NCBI GenBank assembly: GCA_903888765.1
Contig: CAISVF010000001.1
Location: 1-32,659, forward strand
Reading direction: 5' to 3'
Length of the DNA: 32,659 nucleotides
From: an uncultured Verrucomicrobia subdivision 3 bacterium
GTDB taxonomy: Bacteria; Verrucomicrobiota; Verrucomicrobiia; Limisphaerales; UBA11358
The notes below the pieces were generated by a model, which saw nothing but the letters and a program-made list of their open reading frames with translations, ran no database searches and was not told the DNA's origin. The position numbers and the translations under genes were made by a program. Below, in pieces: positions 1-6,185 of this stretch. Every line of letters begins with the position of its first letter. Within the stretch, counting starts at the first letter, position 1.

Positions 1-1
1 C

Positions 2-199
2 TTGCTGCTGGTGGAAAAAGGCCTGGCCCTCCACGCCGGTCTGGATCGCGAGCCCACCGATGGCTACAAACTGGCCGCCGACTGGACACAGAACTTTGAC
101 TCCCGTCACGGCAACGGTCTAAACGGCCCCAGCCGGGGCAAGCTAGAAGAGCTCATGCGGTTCATGTTCGCCGTGGAAGCGCTGGAGGACGAGCGATGA
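2..199 (+). CDS. C-terminal end of an unrecognised protein (5' end outside window)
   Basis: The reading frame is open from the left window edge to a TGA at 197-199, so about 65 C-terminal residues of a longer protein are visible. I do not recognise the family. The segment is polar, contains DSRHGNGLNGPSRG, and ends in an acidic helix-like stretch (LEELMRFMFAVEALEDER). No signal peptide, membrane segment or catalytic motif can be judged from this fragment. It lies 96 bp upstream of the next gene, in the same direction, at the head of a compact cluster that includes a PIN nuclease and a truncated HsdR. It may therefore be part of a type I restriction or other defence operon, but that is inference from position only. 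Confidence 0.5.
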   Translation: MLLVEKGLALHAGLDREPTDGYKLAADWTQNFDSRHGNGLNGPSRGKLEELMRFMFAVEALEDER

Positions 200-295
200 A
201 AAATTGTTTACTGCCGCTGATGGAACTGGTTTAGTCATTTCACAATCCGCTTGAAGATAGGTTCCGCAAAGCGGATATTCCCGTTGCAGAAAACT

Positions 296-1078
296 ATGGC
301 AAACAAACTGACAGCGCTGGATTTCTTCCTCGCGGATGAGGTTGGCGGTCGGCCCCTGACCCTGGAAACGGTGGACTTGCCGACCCTGCGCGCTTTTTTG
401 GGAGAGGTTGAAATACTCATCAAAGGGGATGTGCCTGATGCCAATCTCGCCGATTCGCAAGTTCGCATCGAAAGCAGTTCGGTCAAAATTGTAGTCCTCG
501 TGGACAGTCTGCTGGCGGCCGATGTGCGTGAAGATTTAGCCCGGCTGGTGCAGACCGGAGATCTGGATGCCATACAACCCAAACGCGCCGAGATATTGGA
601 ACGTTGGCAGCAGCGGACTCGTCGTTCTCCCCACCGGATTTATTCCGTGGCGACGGCGGGATTGACTCACTCCCTGCGCATATCCAACACCACCCGGTTT
701 CAACATGGCAGCGAAAAAGGCTGGGTCAGCGTGGAAAAACATCTGGCGGGCAAGGTGGTTGATCTCGGCGGCAAACAGGATCCCAATGTTCACCTCGTGC
801 TGGCGGAGAGCGGGAAGAGCGTTAAAGTCAGTGCCACGGAGCAGCAGTTGGCAGCGGAAAAAGGCAACCAACTTTATAAGCTGGTAACACTCCATGTTTC
901 CGGCGAGCAGCATTTGCAAACCAAGGAACTGCGCAATTTGCAGTTGATCCAATTCATCCCGCTGACCACCGAAGTGGATGAACAGGCGCTGGCTTCCCTT
1001 TGGGCAAAAGGCCGCACGGCTTGGAAAGATGTAACCTCCGCAGCCGGTTGGGTGGAGTCATTAAGGGGAAACCGGTGA
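296..1078 (+). CDS. Conserved-looking hypothetical protein, partner of PIN nuclease
   Basis: This encodes 260 residues from the ATG at 296 (MANKLTALDF). An in-frame ATG at 251 adds 15 residues unlike a normal N-terminus, so I prefer 296; neither start has a clear Shine-Dalgarno. I do not recognise the family. The protein is soluble, without signal peptide or membrane helix. Residues 1-90 look like an alpha/beta domain with a strand-rich stretch (VRIESSSVKIVVLVDSLL). The middle (about 90-125) is basic, with ERWQQRTRRSPHR. The remainder is beta-rich. Its stop lies 4 bp before the ATG of a PIN-domain nuclease, which is followed 3 bp later by an hsdR remnant. The spacing suggests one transcript and perhaps a functional pair, for example an antitoxin or specificity partner. 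That role is inferred from context only. Confidence 0.75.
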   Translation: MANKLTALDFFLADEVGGRPLTLETVDLPTLRAFLGEVEILIKGDVPDANLADSQVRIESSSVKIVVLVDSLLAADVREDLARLVQTGDLDAIQPKRAEILERWQQRTRRSPHRIYSVATAGLTHSLRISNTTRFQHGSEKGWVSVEKHLAGKVVDLGGKQDPNVHLVLAESGKSVKVSATEQQLAAEKGNQLYKLVTLHVSGEQHLQTKELRNLQLIQFIPLTTEVDEQALASLWAKGRTAWKDVTSAAGWVESLRGNR

Positions 1079-1082
1079 TGCC

Positions 1083-1589
1083 ATGATTCAAGTCTCGCTC
1101 GACACCAGTTTTTTGATTTCGTTTGCTGACCCGGATCGGTCCAACCACGCGGTCGCAGTGGAATACTTCCGGCATTGTCTCGCGCAGCATATTCCGATGT
1201 GGCTTTCGGTGGTGGCGGCTGGTGAATTCGAGGTGGGCGAACCGGTGAGTGATTTACCCCTGCAAAGTTTTCGCATTCAGCCCTACAATCTGCCCCACGC
1301 CATTCGTGCAGCCGCCCTCGTCCGTGCCTTGCGTGATCAGCCGACGGGCACTTCAGAAGATCGCCGTCCGATCATCATCAATGATTTGAAAATTCTCGCG
1401 CAAGCTGAAGAGGATCAAATTCCAGTGATTCTGACGGAAGACGTGAATACCCTATCCCGTTTTGCCGCCCGCTTGCGTCAGCACGGTGATTTCTCGGTTC
1501 GTGTCCTCCTGCTGTCGGAAGGCTTTACGCCCGGACGGTTGGTGACGCCTGACCAAGGCGAACTCCAGTTGCCACCTTCAACCCCGTAG
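1083..1589 (+). CDS. PIN-domain ribonuclease-like protein
   Basis: A 168-residue protein with the layout of a PIN nuclease. An Asp early in strand 1 (SLDTSFLISF, D7), a central acidic residue in AAGEFEVG, an Asp in IIINDLKILAQA and a C-terminal acidic pair in ILTEDVNTLSRFA together fit the acidic metal-binding cluster. PIN proteins are Mg-dependent ribonucleases and are often toxins of VapBC-type pairs. Here the partner would be the 260-residue protein just upstream (4-bp gap); it does not resemble the small AbrB/RHH antitoxins usual for VapC, so classical VapBC is doubtful. The length slightly exceeds a typical VapC (about 130-140) because of a C-terminal extension. Three bp downstream begins the hsdR remnant, so it may be an accessory gene of a restriction locus. 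The domain call is firm; the biological role is not. Confidence 0.82.
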   Translation: MIQVSLDTSFLISFADPDRSNHAVAVEYFRHCLAQHIPMWLSVVAAGEFEVGEPVSDLPLQSFRIQPYNLPHAIRAAALVRALRDQPTGTSEDRRPIIINDLKILAQAEEDQIPVILTEDVNTLSRFAARLRQHGDFSVRVLLLSEGFTPGRLVTPDQGELQLPPSTP

Positions 1590-1592
1590 GCC

Positions 1593-1844
1593 ATGTCAAA
1601 CTTCGCCTTCCTCCGTTCTGAGTGGCCGGATGTTTGCGAAGCCGCCACCAAAGCCGAGTCGCTGGCGCATTCCGATCCCCGCTCCGCCTGCTTCTGTGCG
1701 CGGCGCGCGCTCGAATTGGCGGTGCGCTGGCTCTACAAAAACGATTCCGCCCTCAAGCTGCCTTATCAGGAAAACCTGAGTGCATTGATTCACGCGCCGA
1801 CGTTTCGAAACGCACTCGCTCCGAGGTTGTGCCAGGGCGCTTAG
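1593..1844 (+). pseudogene. Truncated N-terminus of type I restriction endonuclease HsdR (DUF4145-like region)
   Basis: The 83 codons read like the start of HsdR proteins that begin with a DUF4145-like module: MSNFAFLRSEWP, a charged helix, SACFCARRALELAVRWLYK, LKLPYQENLSALIHAPTF. In intact proteins this module is followed by the nuclease and SF2 helicase domains, for roughly 1000 residues in all. Here the resemblance stops near residue 76 and a TAG follows at 1842. No helicase motif is seen in any frame of the next 1.8 kb. The ATG is only 3 bp after the PIN gene stop, so the original operon junction appears intact and the loss looks like a deletion inside the gene. A functional short protein is possible but less likely. 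Restriction activity cannot come from this gene. Confidence 0.72.
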
Positions 1845-2116
1845 CCATCTGCCAGAACCTCCGTGCGCGCCGTCTTCGTTTGCCTTTGCCAGCCATTGGC
1901 AGGCTCCAGCTCCATAGCCGGTATTTTGTGTTGTGTGTTGTTTTGTGAATTTGCACCTTCTGCGCGAATGCCAGTGTGCCTTGCACTTGCAACCAATCCC
2001 GACGCTCCGCACATTTCGTTTGGCACCACGAACGCGCCAGCGTCTTGGAGCAGTGCGGCGGCCCTCCACCGCTTTTTCCGCACACACGGCAACTCGTTAC
2101 CCTTCTTCTTGGAGAG

Positions 2117-2299
2117 AAGAATTTCATAATCCGCCGCCGCCGGCCCGTGGCGTCCGGTTAATTGCTCGACGGTCAGATATTACCGGTAGCGCGGGCTGGC
2201 CGGGTCATAAAGATCGTGGAGCAGATTCGTCAGCCCCGCCTTATCGCTCAACGTCAGCCCGGTGGCCGGCTGCAAAGCCGCTGTTTGCAAATTCTCCAT
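2117..2299 (-). pseudogene. Remnant of a sedolisin (S53) pro-kumamolisin activation domain
   Basis: Read on the minus strand from an ATG at 2299, the translation contains GLTNLLHDLYDPASPRYR, then a TAA stop (2182-2180), then YLTVEQLTGRHGPAAADYE in the same frame. Prodomains of S53 serine-carboxyl peptidases typically carry a similar run (a leucine-rich helix, a D-P-x-S-P-x-Y-x-x-Y-L-T core, E-Q-F-x-x-x-F-G-P and a D-Y/D-I). The stop sits exactly where a Gln or His is expected between R and Y, consistent with a CAA to TAA change. No peptidase core with its Ser-Glu-Asp residues is seen nearby, so only a piece of the prodomain remains. The match is to a short but distinctive motif, judged by eye. 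Confidence 0.5.
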
Positions 2300-2621
2300 C
2301 GCAAACGCTCCGGATACCGGATGCGCTGCGCCTTGGGCTGTTCGCTGGTTTTGAGGCAGATTTGCTGGCCTGTGCTTTTATTTTTCAGATAAAAGACGCT
2401 CCAGGGACGCCAGATCAGACCGGATACCTGTTTCACTTCTATGCTCTAAATCGCCTCAAAAAACTTTGGCGGACTGGACGGCTTTGTGTTAATTTGGGAT
2501 GTCATAATTTGAGCCTGAATCGGTCGGCCAAGCGCGCCTTCGGAATCAGTTCAAACTCGTTCTTTGACAACATGAAACGACCTCGTGGTGGTTCTGGGCA
2601 GCCAAAAACCGCAAATTTTTA

Positions 2622-2666
2622 TTTCCGGTCATCTTTGGTCACGTTTGGTCATCTCTGGTCATCTCC
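2622..2666. repeat. Short tandem array of 10-bp units ending in GGTC
   Basis: Four consecutive decamers end in GGTC at 2630, 2640, 2650 and 2660, with a consensus close to ATCTTTGGTC, and a partial fifth follows. The period equals about one helical turn, so all copies face the same side of the DNA. No spacer or leader structure is present, so this is not a CRISPR array. Function is unknown; protein binding or simple slippage expansion are both possible. Confidence 0.7.
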
Positions 2667-2731
2667 AACCGGCCAAGTCTGGGGGCAACGGCGGTAGATA
2701 GTTTGGTTTTGTCGTTCTGTTGACCGGTAGC

Positions 2732-2748
2732 GGCAGTTTATGACTGCC
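2732..2748. repeat. Small perfect hairpin (GGCAGT / ACTGCC)
   Basis: GGCAGT at 2732-2737 pairs with ACTGCC at 2743-2748 across a 5-base loop, preceded by CGGTAGC. GC-rich hairpins of this kind occur as dispersed palindromic units in bacterial genomes; whether this one is dispersed cannot be seen from one copy. No T-tract follows on either strand, so it is not a terminator. Confidence 0.45.
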
Positions 2749-2930
2749 AAGGCGGAATACCATTAAAAGTATAAAATCACCTTTGCGCACAAAAAAATCA
2801 CGCGAAAAAACCCGCCATTTGTCAGGAAATGAATACCTTTTAAAGCGTATTGACGTAGTTCCTCGGCTCTCCAGCCAGGCAAGGCTGAGATAATCGGTAC
2901 GCGGTAAAAGGTCGGGGTAGCAAAGTTTTG

Positions 2931-2964
2931 CGGTAGCGGTAAAAATCGGTAAAAATCGGTAAAC
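2931..2964. repeat. Second 10-bp phased repeat tract (AAAAATCGGT)
   Basis: CGGTAGCGGT is followed by two identical copies of AAAAATCGGT (2941-2950 and 2951-2960) and a partial third (AAAC). The GGT ends fall at 10-bp intervals, as in the tract at 2622-2666 but with a different unit. The A-tracts, in phase with the helix, would be expected to give intrinsic curvature. Confidence 0.65.
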
Positions 2965-3024
2965 TTTTGGCAAAAAAACCACCCTTTTATGAGTAGTCTA
3001 TGCCAGTTGGGGAAATCTGCAAAA

Positions 3025-3056
3025 CTTTACCACCTGTAAAAACGAAAGTGGTAAAG
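3025..3056. repeat. Perfect 9-bp inverted repeat CTTTACCAC / GTGGTAAAG
   Basis: CTTTACCAC (3025-3033) and GTGGTAAAG (3048-3056) are exact reverse complements separated by 14 bases. The centre-to-centre distance of 23 bp (about two helical turns) would also fit a dimeric repressor site. No gene starts within 600 bp, so a regulatory role has no obvious target. Confidence 0.5.
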
Positions 3057-3444
3057 AAATGGGAAAGTTTTTGCGTGGCATGGGACCCTGTGACGGCAAT
3101 GTAGGTTTGCTGACAGAGAACGGCATAAAAAAGTGGCTGTGGCTGCACCCACGAAAAATGACGCGCCCAAGCCGGCCATTTACGAACCTGTTAACCATCT
3201 GTTAATAAATGTAATTTTGTCTGGTCCGCTCCGCAGGGCTAAAACAGCGTGAGCGCCAACCGAACAAGATGAGTAAATTTTTTAAATTTGCCTGGTAAGG
3301 AGGGATAATTTTTTGAGTGTTATCCTCTATTAACGGTGCGCAATGACGGCTTGGGAAAATTAGATTGCTTTGTGAAACAAGTGTTTAACGATACCTATTA
3401 ATAAGTAATGTTTATTCACATAAACTCCTCAATGAAATTTGAAA

Positions 3445-3567
3445 AACCACGGATGGACAACGTTGGACACGGATGAAAATGGGTTTCAGGTCGTTCACCA
3501 TTGGGTGAAGCGGAGTAAATCTTCTAACGCCTTTATTATCCGTGACAATCCGTGCGCATCCGTGGTT
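3445..3567. repeat. 123-bp inverted repeat with CCACGGATG / CATCCGTGG ends
   Basis: AACCACGGATG at 3445-3455 is matched by CATCCGTGGTT at 3557-3567. Inside each arm a second ACGGAT-type word recurs (TTGGACACGGATG on the left; ATCCGTGACAATCCGTGCG on the right), so the arms pair imperfectly over roughly 35 bp around a centre of about 55 bp. Words of the form CCACGGATGxACACGGATG are, to my knowledge, common intergenic repeats in Verrucomicrobia and related phyla. The element ends about 135 bp from the 3' end of the EamA gene. Confidence 0.7.
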
Positions 3568-3702
3568 GCACAGCGGTTTCTAAGATTAAAGCGGTTCGGT
3601 TGATTTTGGACCGCCCATGCTGGTGTTGGTTGCTTGCCTGAACTGTTGCAAAGCCTGTGCCTGAAAACGAGTTGTTTGCTCCAGCTTTTTTCATTTTATC
3701 CG

Positions 3703-4140
3703 CTATCGCCTCACTGCCAGGACCAGCACACCGGCCGCAACCATCGCAATCCCCAGCCATTCGCGCAGCGAGGGCCGTTCACCCAAAAAGGCAAAGGCAA
3801 ACAGGGCGACCATCACCAGGCTGAGCTTATCCACCGGCGCAACTTTGGATGCCTCCCCCATTTGCAAAGCCCGGAAGTAGCAAATCCAGGAAGCTCCGGT
3901 CGCCACCGCGGACAGGGTAAGAAACAACCATGTTTTGGCCGGGAGATTAAGGGGGTTGGACCATTTGCCCGTGCAACTGACAAACCCGGATAATAGGACG
4001 ATGATGATAGCGGTCCGAATCAGGGTGGCGAGGTCGGAGTCCACGCCCTTTATGCCCACTTTCGCAAAAATGGCGGTGAGCGCGGCGCAGATGGCCGAGA
4101 GTAGTGCCCAATAAAACCAGGGAGTTGCCGGGGTGTTCAT
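3703..4140 (-). CDS. Half-size EamA/DMT-family transporter
   Basis: A 145-residue, very hydrophobic protein with about five predicted membrane helices. They fall near residues 9-28, 38-56, 68-90, 103-120 and 125-142. Sequence marks of the drug/metabolite transporter superfamily are the small-residue helix ending SWICYFRALQMGEAS and the final helix after FLGERPSLREWLGIAMVAAG. Usual EamA proteins have ten helices from two repeated units (about 290 residues). This one has a single unit, like small EamA proteins that are thought to work as dimers, so it need not be a fragment. It starts at the ATG at 4138-4140 with no clear Shine-Dalgarno. It stands alone: the neighbours are a repeat region downstream and a divergent pseudopilin gene. 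The substrate cannot be inferred. Confidence 0.83.
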   Translation of the reverse strand: MNTPATPWFYWALLSAICAALTAIFAKVGIKGVDSDLATLIRTAIIIVLLSGFVSCTGKWSNPLNLPAKTWLFLTLSAVATGASWICYFRALQMGEASKVAPVDKLSLVMVALFAFAFLGERPSLREWLGIAMVAAGVLVLAVRR

Positions 4141-4298
4141 GCGGTAGATGTCTTTGCTTGGAATACGCCACGCGGCGTGGGTATGTCAAGGGTGGCTGCG
4201 GATCGAAAACTTTTTGAACCTGGGTTGACTTTTCCATGGGTGTCATTTTCAGATAGTCTCTAACCATATCATTCTGCGATGCGTCTGTTCACCCGCCC

Positions 4299-5003
4299 AT
4301 GAAACGCGCCTTCACCTTGATTGAACTTTTGGTGGTCATCGCCATCATCGCGATTCTAGCGGCACTGCTGCTGCCGGCTTTGGCGGCGGCCAAAGCCAAG
4401 GCGTGGCGGGCGGTGGATTTAAACAATCTCAAACAACAGGGCCTGGCGCTGAATCTGGTGGTCGGGGACAATGAAGATCGCATGCCTTGGCCCAACTGGG
4501 CTTCGGGTGAACAGGATACGCATCAGCAAGGCTGGCTCTACGCCTTGGATCCCAACGCCAGCGGCCCGGATCAGTTCAAAGTGCAAACCGGTTCCTTCTG
4601 GCCGGTGCTCAAGGCGCAAAAATTATTTTTTTGTCCCGGCGATAATACCAACAGTCCCTTGTTCCAGATGCGCGGGCAGCAGATTTCCAGCTACGTGATG
4701 AATGGCGCGGCGTGTGGCTATGGACGCGGCTTGTATCCGGCGTTGAAGCTGGGGCAATTGCCTTCCTCCGGTGTGGCTTTTTGGGAATGTGCCAATAACA
4801 ATGCGGATGAGAACCAGACTCTGTTCAATGATGGATCCAGCAGCCCGGATGAAAACACGAGCGCGCGGCATGGCAGCGTGGCCATTTTTGCCGCCTTTGA
4901 CGGATCGGCCAGATTGATGAAATTGAACGATTGGGCAGTGAAGGCGGATTCCAGCGCGGCCAATGAACTCTGGTGTTATCCGAATGATCCGAGTGGTCGC
5001 TAG
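4299..5003 (+). CDS. Type II secretion-like pseudopilin (prepilin N-terminal domain, H-x9-DG)
   Basis: A 234-residue protein opening with a class III prepilin signal. A short basic leader (MKRA) is followed by [16 protein letters not shown], with the conserved Glu at +5 after the cleavage point, and a long hydrophobic helix to about residue 30. Prepilin peptidase should cut before the Phe and methylate it. The rest is a globular head typical of the large verrucomicrobial and planctomycete pseudopilin families. It contains [11 protein letters not shown] and, near the C-terminus, [12 protein letters not shown], which fits the H-x9-DG motif. No secretion or pilus machinery is nearby, so it is an orphan filament subunit, as is common in these phyla. 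The start is the ATG at 4299; the bases before it (CACCCGCCC) give no Shine-Dalgarno. Its TAG stop is the first triplet of the palindromic element that follows. Confidence 0.9.
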   Translation: MKRAFTLIELLVVIAIIAILAALLLPALAAAKAKAWRAVDLNNLKQQGLALNLVVGDNEDRMPWPNWASGEQDTHQQGWLYALDPNASGPDQFKVQTGSFWPVLKAQKLFFCPGDNTNSPLFQMRGQQISSYVMNGAACGYGRGLYPALKLGQLPSSGVAFWECANNNADENQTLFNDGSSSPDENTSARHGSVAIFAAFDGSARLMKLNDWAVKADSSAANELWCYPNDPSGR

Positions 5004-5181
5004 AGCATCGACAGAAAAGAGGTAGCGATGGGCAGCGAGAATTTTTGGTTTTTGGCGAGGCTTTAGCGAAGGCGCAGGTTTGAAAACCCTGTAATTGAGC
5101 TAATACAAAGCCAAAAACTAAAAAGACCGTTGTTTCTTGGAACCAAAGGCGCATCGCTATTTATTTGATGGAAATGCTCTA
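5001..5181. repeat. 181-bp imperfect palindrome (nested inverted repeats)
   Basis: The two ends are inverted copies. TAGAGCAT (5001-5008) matches ATGCTCTA (5174-5181), TAGCGATG (5023-5030) matches CATCGCTA (5152-5159), and the 15-mer at 5042-5056 (TTTTTGGTTTTTGGC) matches 5110-5124 with one difference. Even the centre is symmetric: CTTTAGC against GCTAAT, and CAGGTTT against AAACCCTG. The whole stretch can fold into one long hairpin with internal loops. It begins on the pseudopilin stop codon and ends 137 bp before cvfB. It could be a MITE-like element, a dispersed palindromic repeat, or a structured 3' UTR. No coding frame in it is convincing. The remaining bases to 5318 show nothing recognisable. 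Confidence 0.8.
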
Positions 5182-5318
5182 ATGCTCCGAAAATTTTCCG
5201 GCCGGGGGTGGCTGCCTAAAAAACGAACTTGGGATGGGACAATGAGTTGGTTTTGTTCCGCGTGTTTTCTACCGTTTTTCCTCCCGCTGGCGGGATAACG
5301 GGCTTACGCTGTGTCGGC

Positions 5319-6185
5319 ATGGCTATCATCGGCAAACGCAATTCGCTCGCCATCGTGCGCGCCTCTCAGCCTGGTCTCTATCTGGACGGAGGAGAACTCG
5401 GCGAAATTCTTTTGCCCGGCTGCTATATTCCGGCGGACCTCGCTCCGAAGCAAAAGATGGATGTCTTTGTTTACCGCGATTCTGAGGATCGTCTGGTCGC
5501 CACCACCGAAAAGCCTCACGCCATGGTGGGCGAGTTCGGCTATATGAAAGTGATCAGCCTGCATCCAACGGCCGGGGCTTTTTTGGATTGGGGGCTATCG
5601 AAGGATTTGTTGGTTCCCTATCGCGAGCAGGAAATTCCCTTGCGCGTAGGCGACTGGGCAGTGGTGTATGTTGCGCTCGATGCCCAGACGAACCGCATTC
5701 TAGCCAGCACGCGCCTCAACCGTCATCTCAACCGCGAAACCCCGGCTTACCGCGACGGTCAGCCGGTGAGTTTGATGGTGGTTGCCAAAACGACGCTCGG
5801 CTATAACGCCATTGTGGATAACGCGCATCTCGGGCTGCTCTACAAAAGCCAGCTCGCCGCGGCGCTGAAAATCGGGCAGAAGCTGAAGGGCTTCATTCGC
5901 ACGGTCCGCCCGAACGGAAAGATTGACTTGAGCCTGGATGCGACCGGATACAAGCGGGTTGCCCCGCTGACGCAATTGATTGTTGCCGCGCTGCAGATGA
6001 GCGGCGGCAAGCTGGCTTTCGACGACGACAGCTCGCCGGTGGCGATCCGGCAGAATTTCGGCGTGAGTAAAAAAGCCTTCAAGCAGGCGCTGGGAAAACT
6101 TTACAAAACGCGGCGCATCGCCTTTACCAAACCGGGAATTGAACTGCTGGATAATTCCGTCTGGACACCGGGAGTCAAACCATGA
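5319..6185 (+). CDS. cvfB: S1-domain RNA-binding protein, CvfB family
   Basis: A 288-residue protein from the ATG at 5319 (MAIIGKRNSLAIVR). The frame opens upstream at 5229, but those 30 residues are not typical of the family. The layout matches CvfB/YitL. OB-fold S1-like segments lie at about 1-60, 65-135 (VISLHPTAGAFLDWGLSKD, a characteristic line) and 140-205 (AIVDNAHLGLLYKSQL), followed by a C-terminal winged helix with FGVSKKAFKQALGKLYK. CvfB proteins bind RNA and influence virulence or translation in Firmicutes; the exact target here is unknown. The stop overlaps the start of rnr by 4 bp (ATGA), so the two are translationally coupled. This pairs an RNA-binding factor with a processive exoribonuclease. 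The codon before the start offers no Shine-Dalgarno. Confidence 0.82.
   Translation: MAIIGKRNSLAIVRASQPGLYLDGGELGEILLPGCYIPADLAPKQKMDVFVYRDSEDRLVATTEKPHAMVGEFGYMKVISLHPTAGAFLDWGLSKDLLVPYREQEIPLRVGDWAVVYVALDAQTNRILASTRLNRHLNRETPAYRDGQPVSLMVVAKTTLGYNAIVDNAHLGLLYKSQLAAALKIGQKLKGFIRTVRPNGKIDLSLDATGYKRVAPLTQLIVAALQMSGGKLAFDDDSSPVAIRQNFGVSKKAFKQALGKLYKTRRIAFTKPGIELLDNSVWTPGVKP

Larger units (their letters stand above)
1845..3702. other. Gene-poor interval with decayed sequence and short repeats
   Basis: No frame in this 1.9-kb stretch gives a convincing intact protein. The open frames are short, low in recognisable motifs, and overlap each other on both strands. It contains a sedolisin-prodomain remnant (minus strand, near 2117-2299), two tracts of about 10-bp phased repeats (2622-2666 and 2931-2964), two small perfect hairpins (2732-2748 and 3025-3056) and a 123-bp inverted repeat (3445-3567). 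Base composition becomes AT-rich from about 2750 to 3440. It looks like a decayed intergenic island between the broken hsdR and the EamA transporter. Confidence 0.6.

Noticed and set aside
2502-2573. A 23-codon minus-strand frame (MLSKNEFELIPKARLADRFR...)
   Set aside because: The composition looks protein-like, but it is too short and has no recognised relative or ribosome site to support a gene.
2622-2964. Possible CRISPR array in the decamer tracts
   Set aside because: The units are 10 bp, without spacers of regular size, and no cas gene is present.
2659-3198. Two minus-strand open frames of 107 and 66 codons
   Set aside because: They run through the decamer repeats and hairpins and are best explained as chance frames in repeat DNA.
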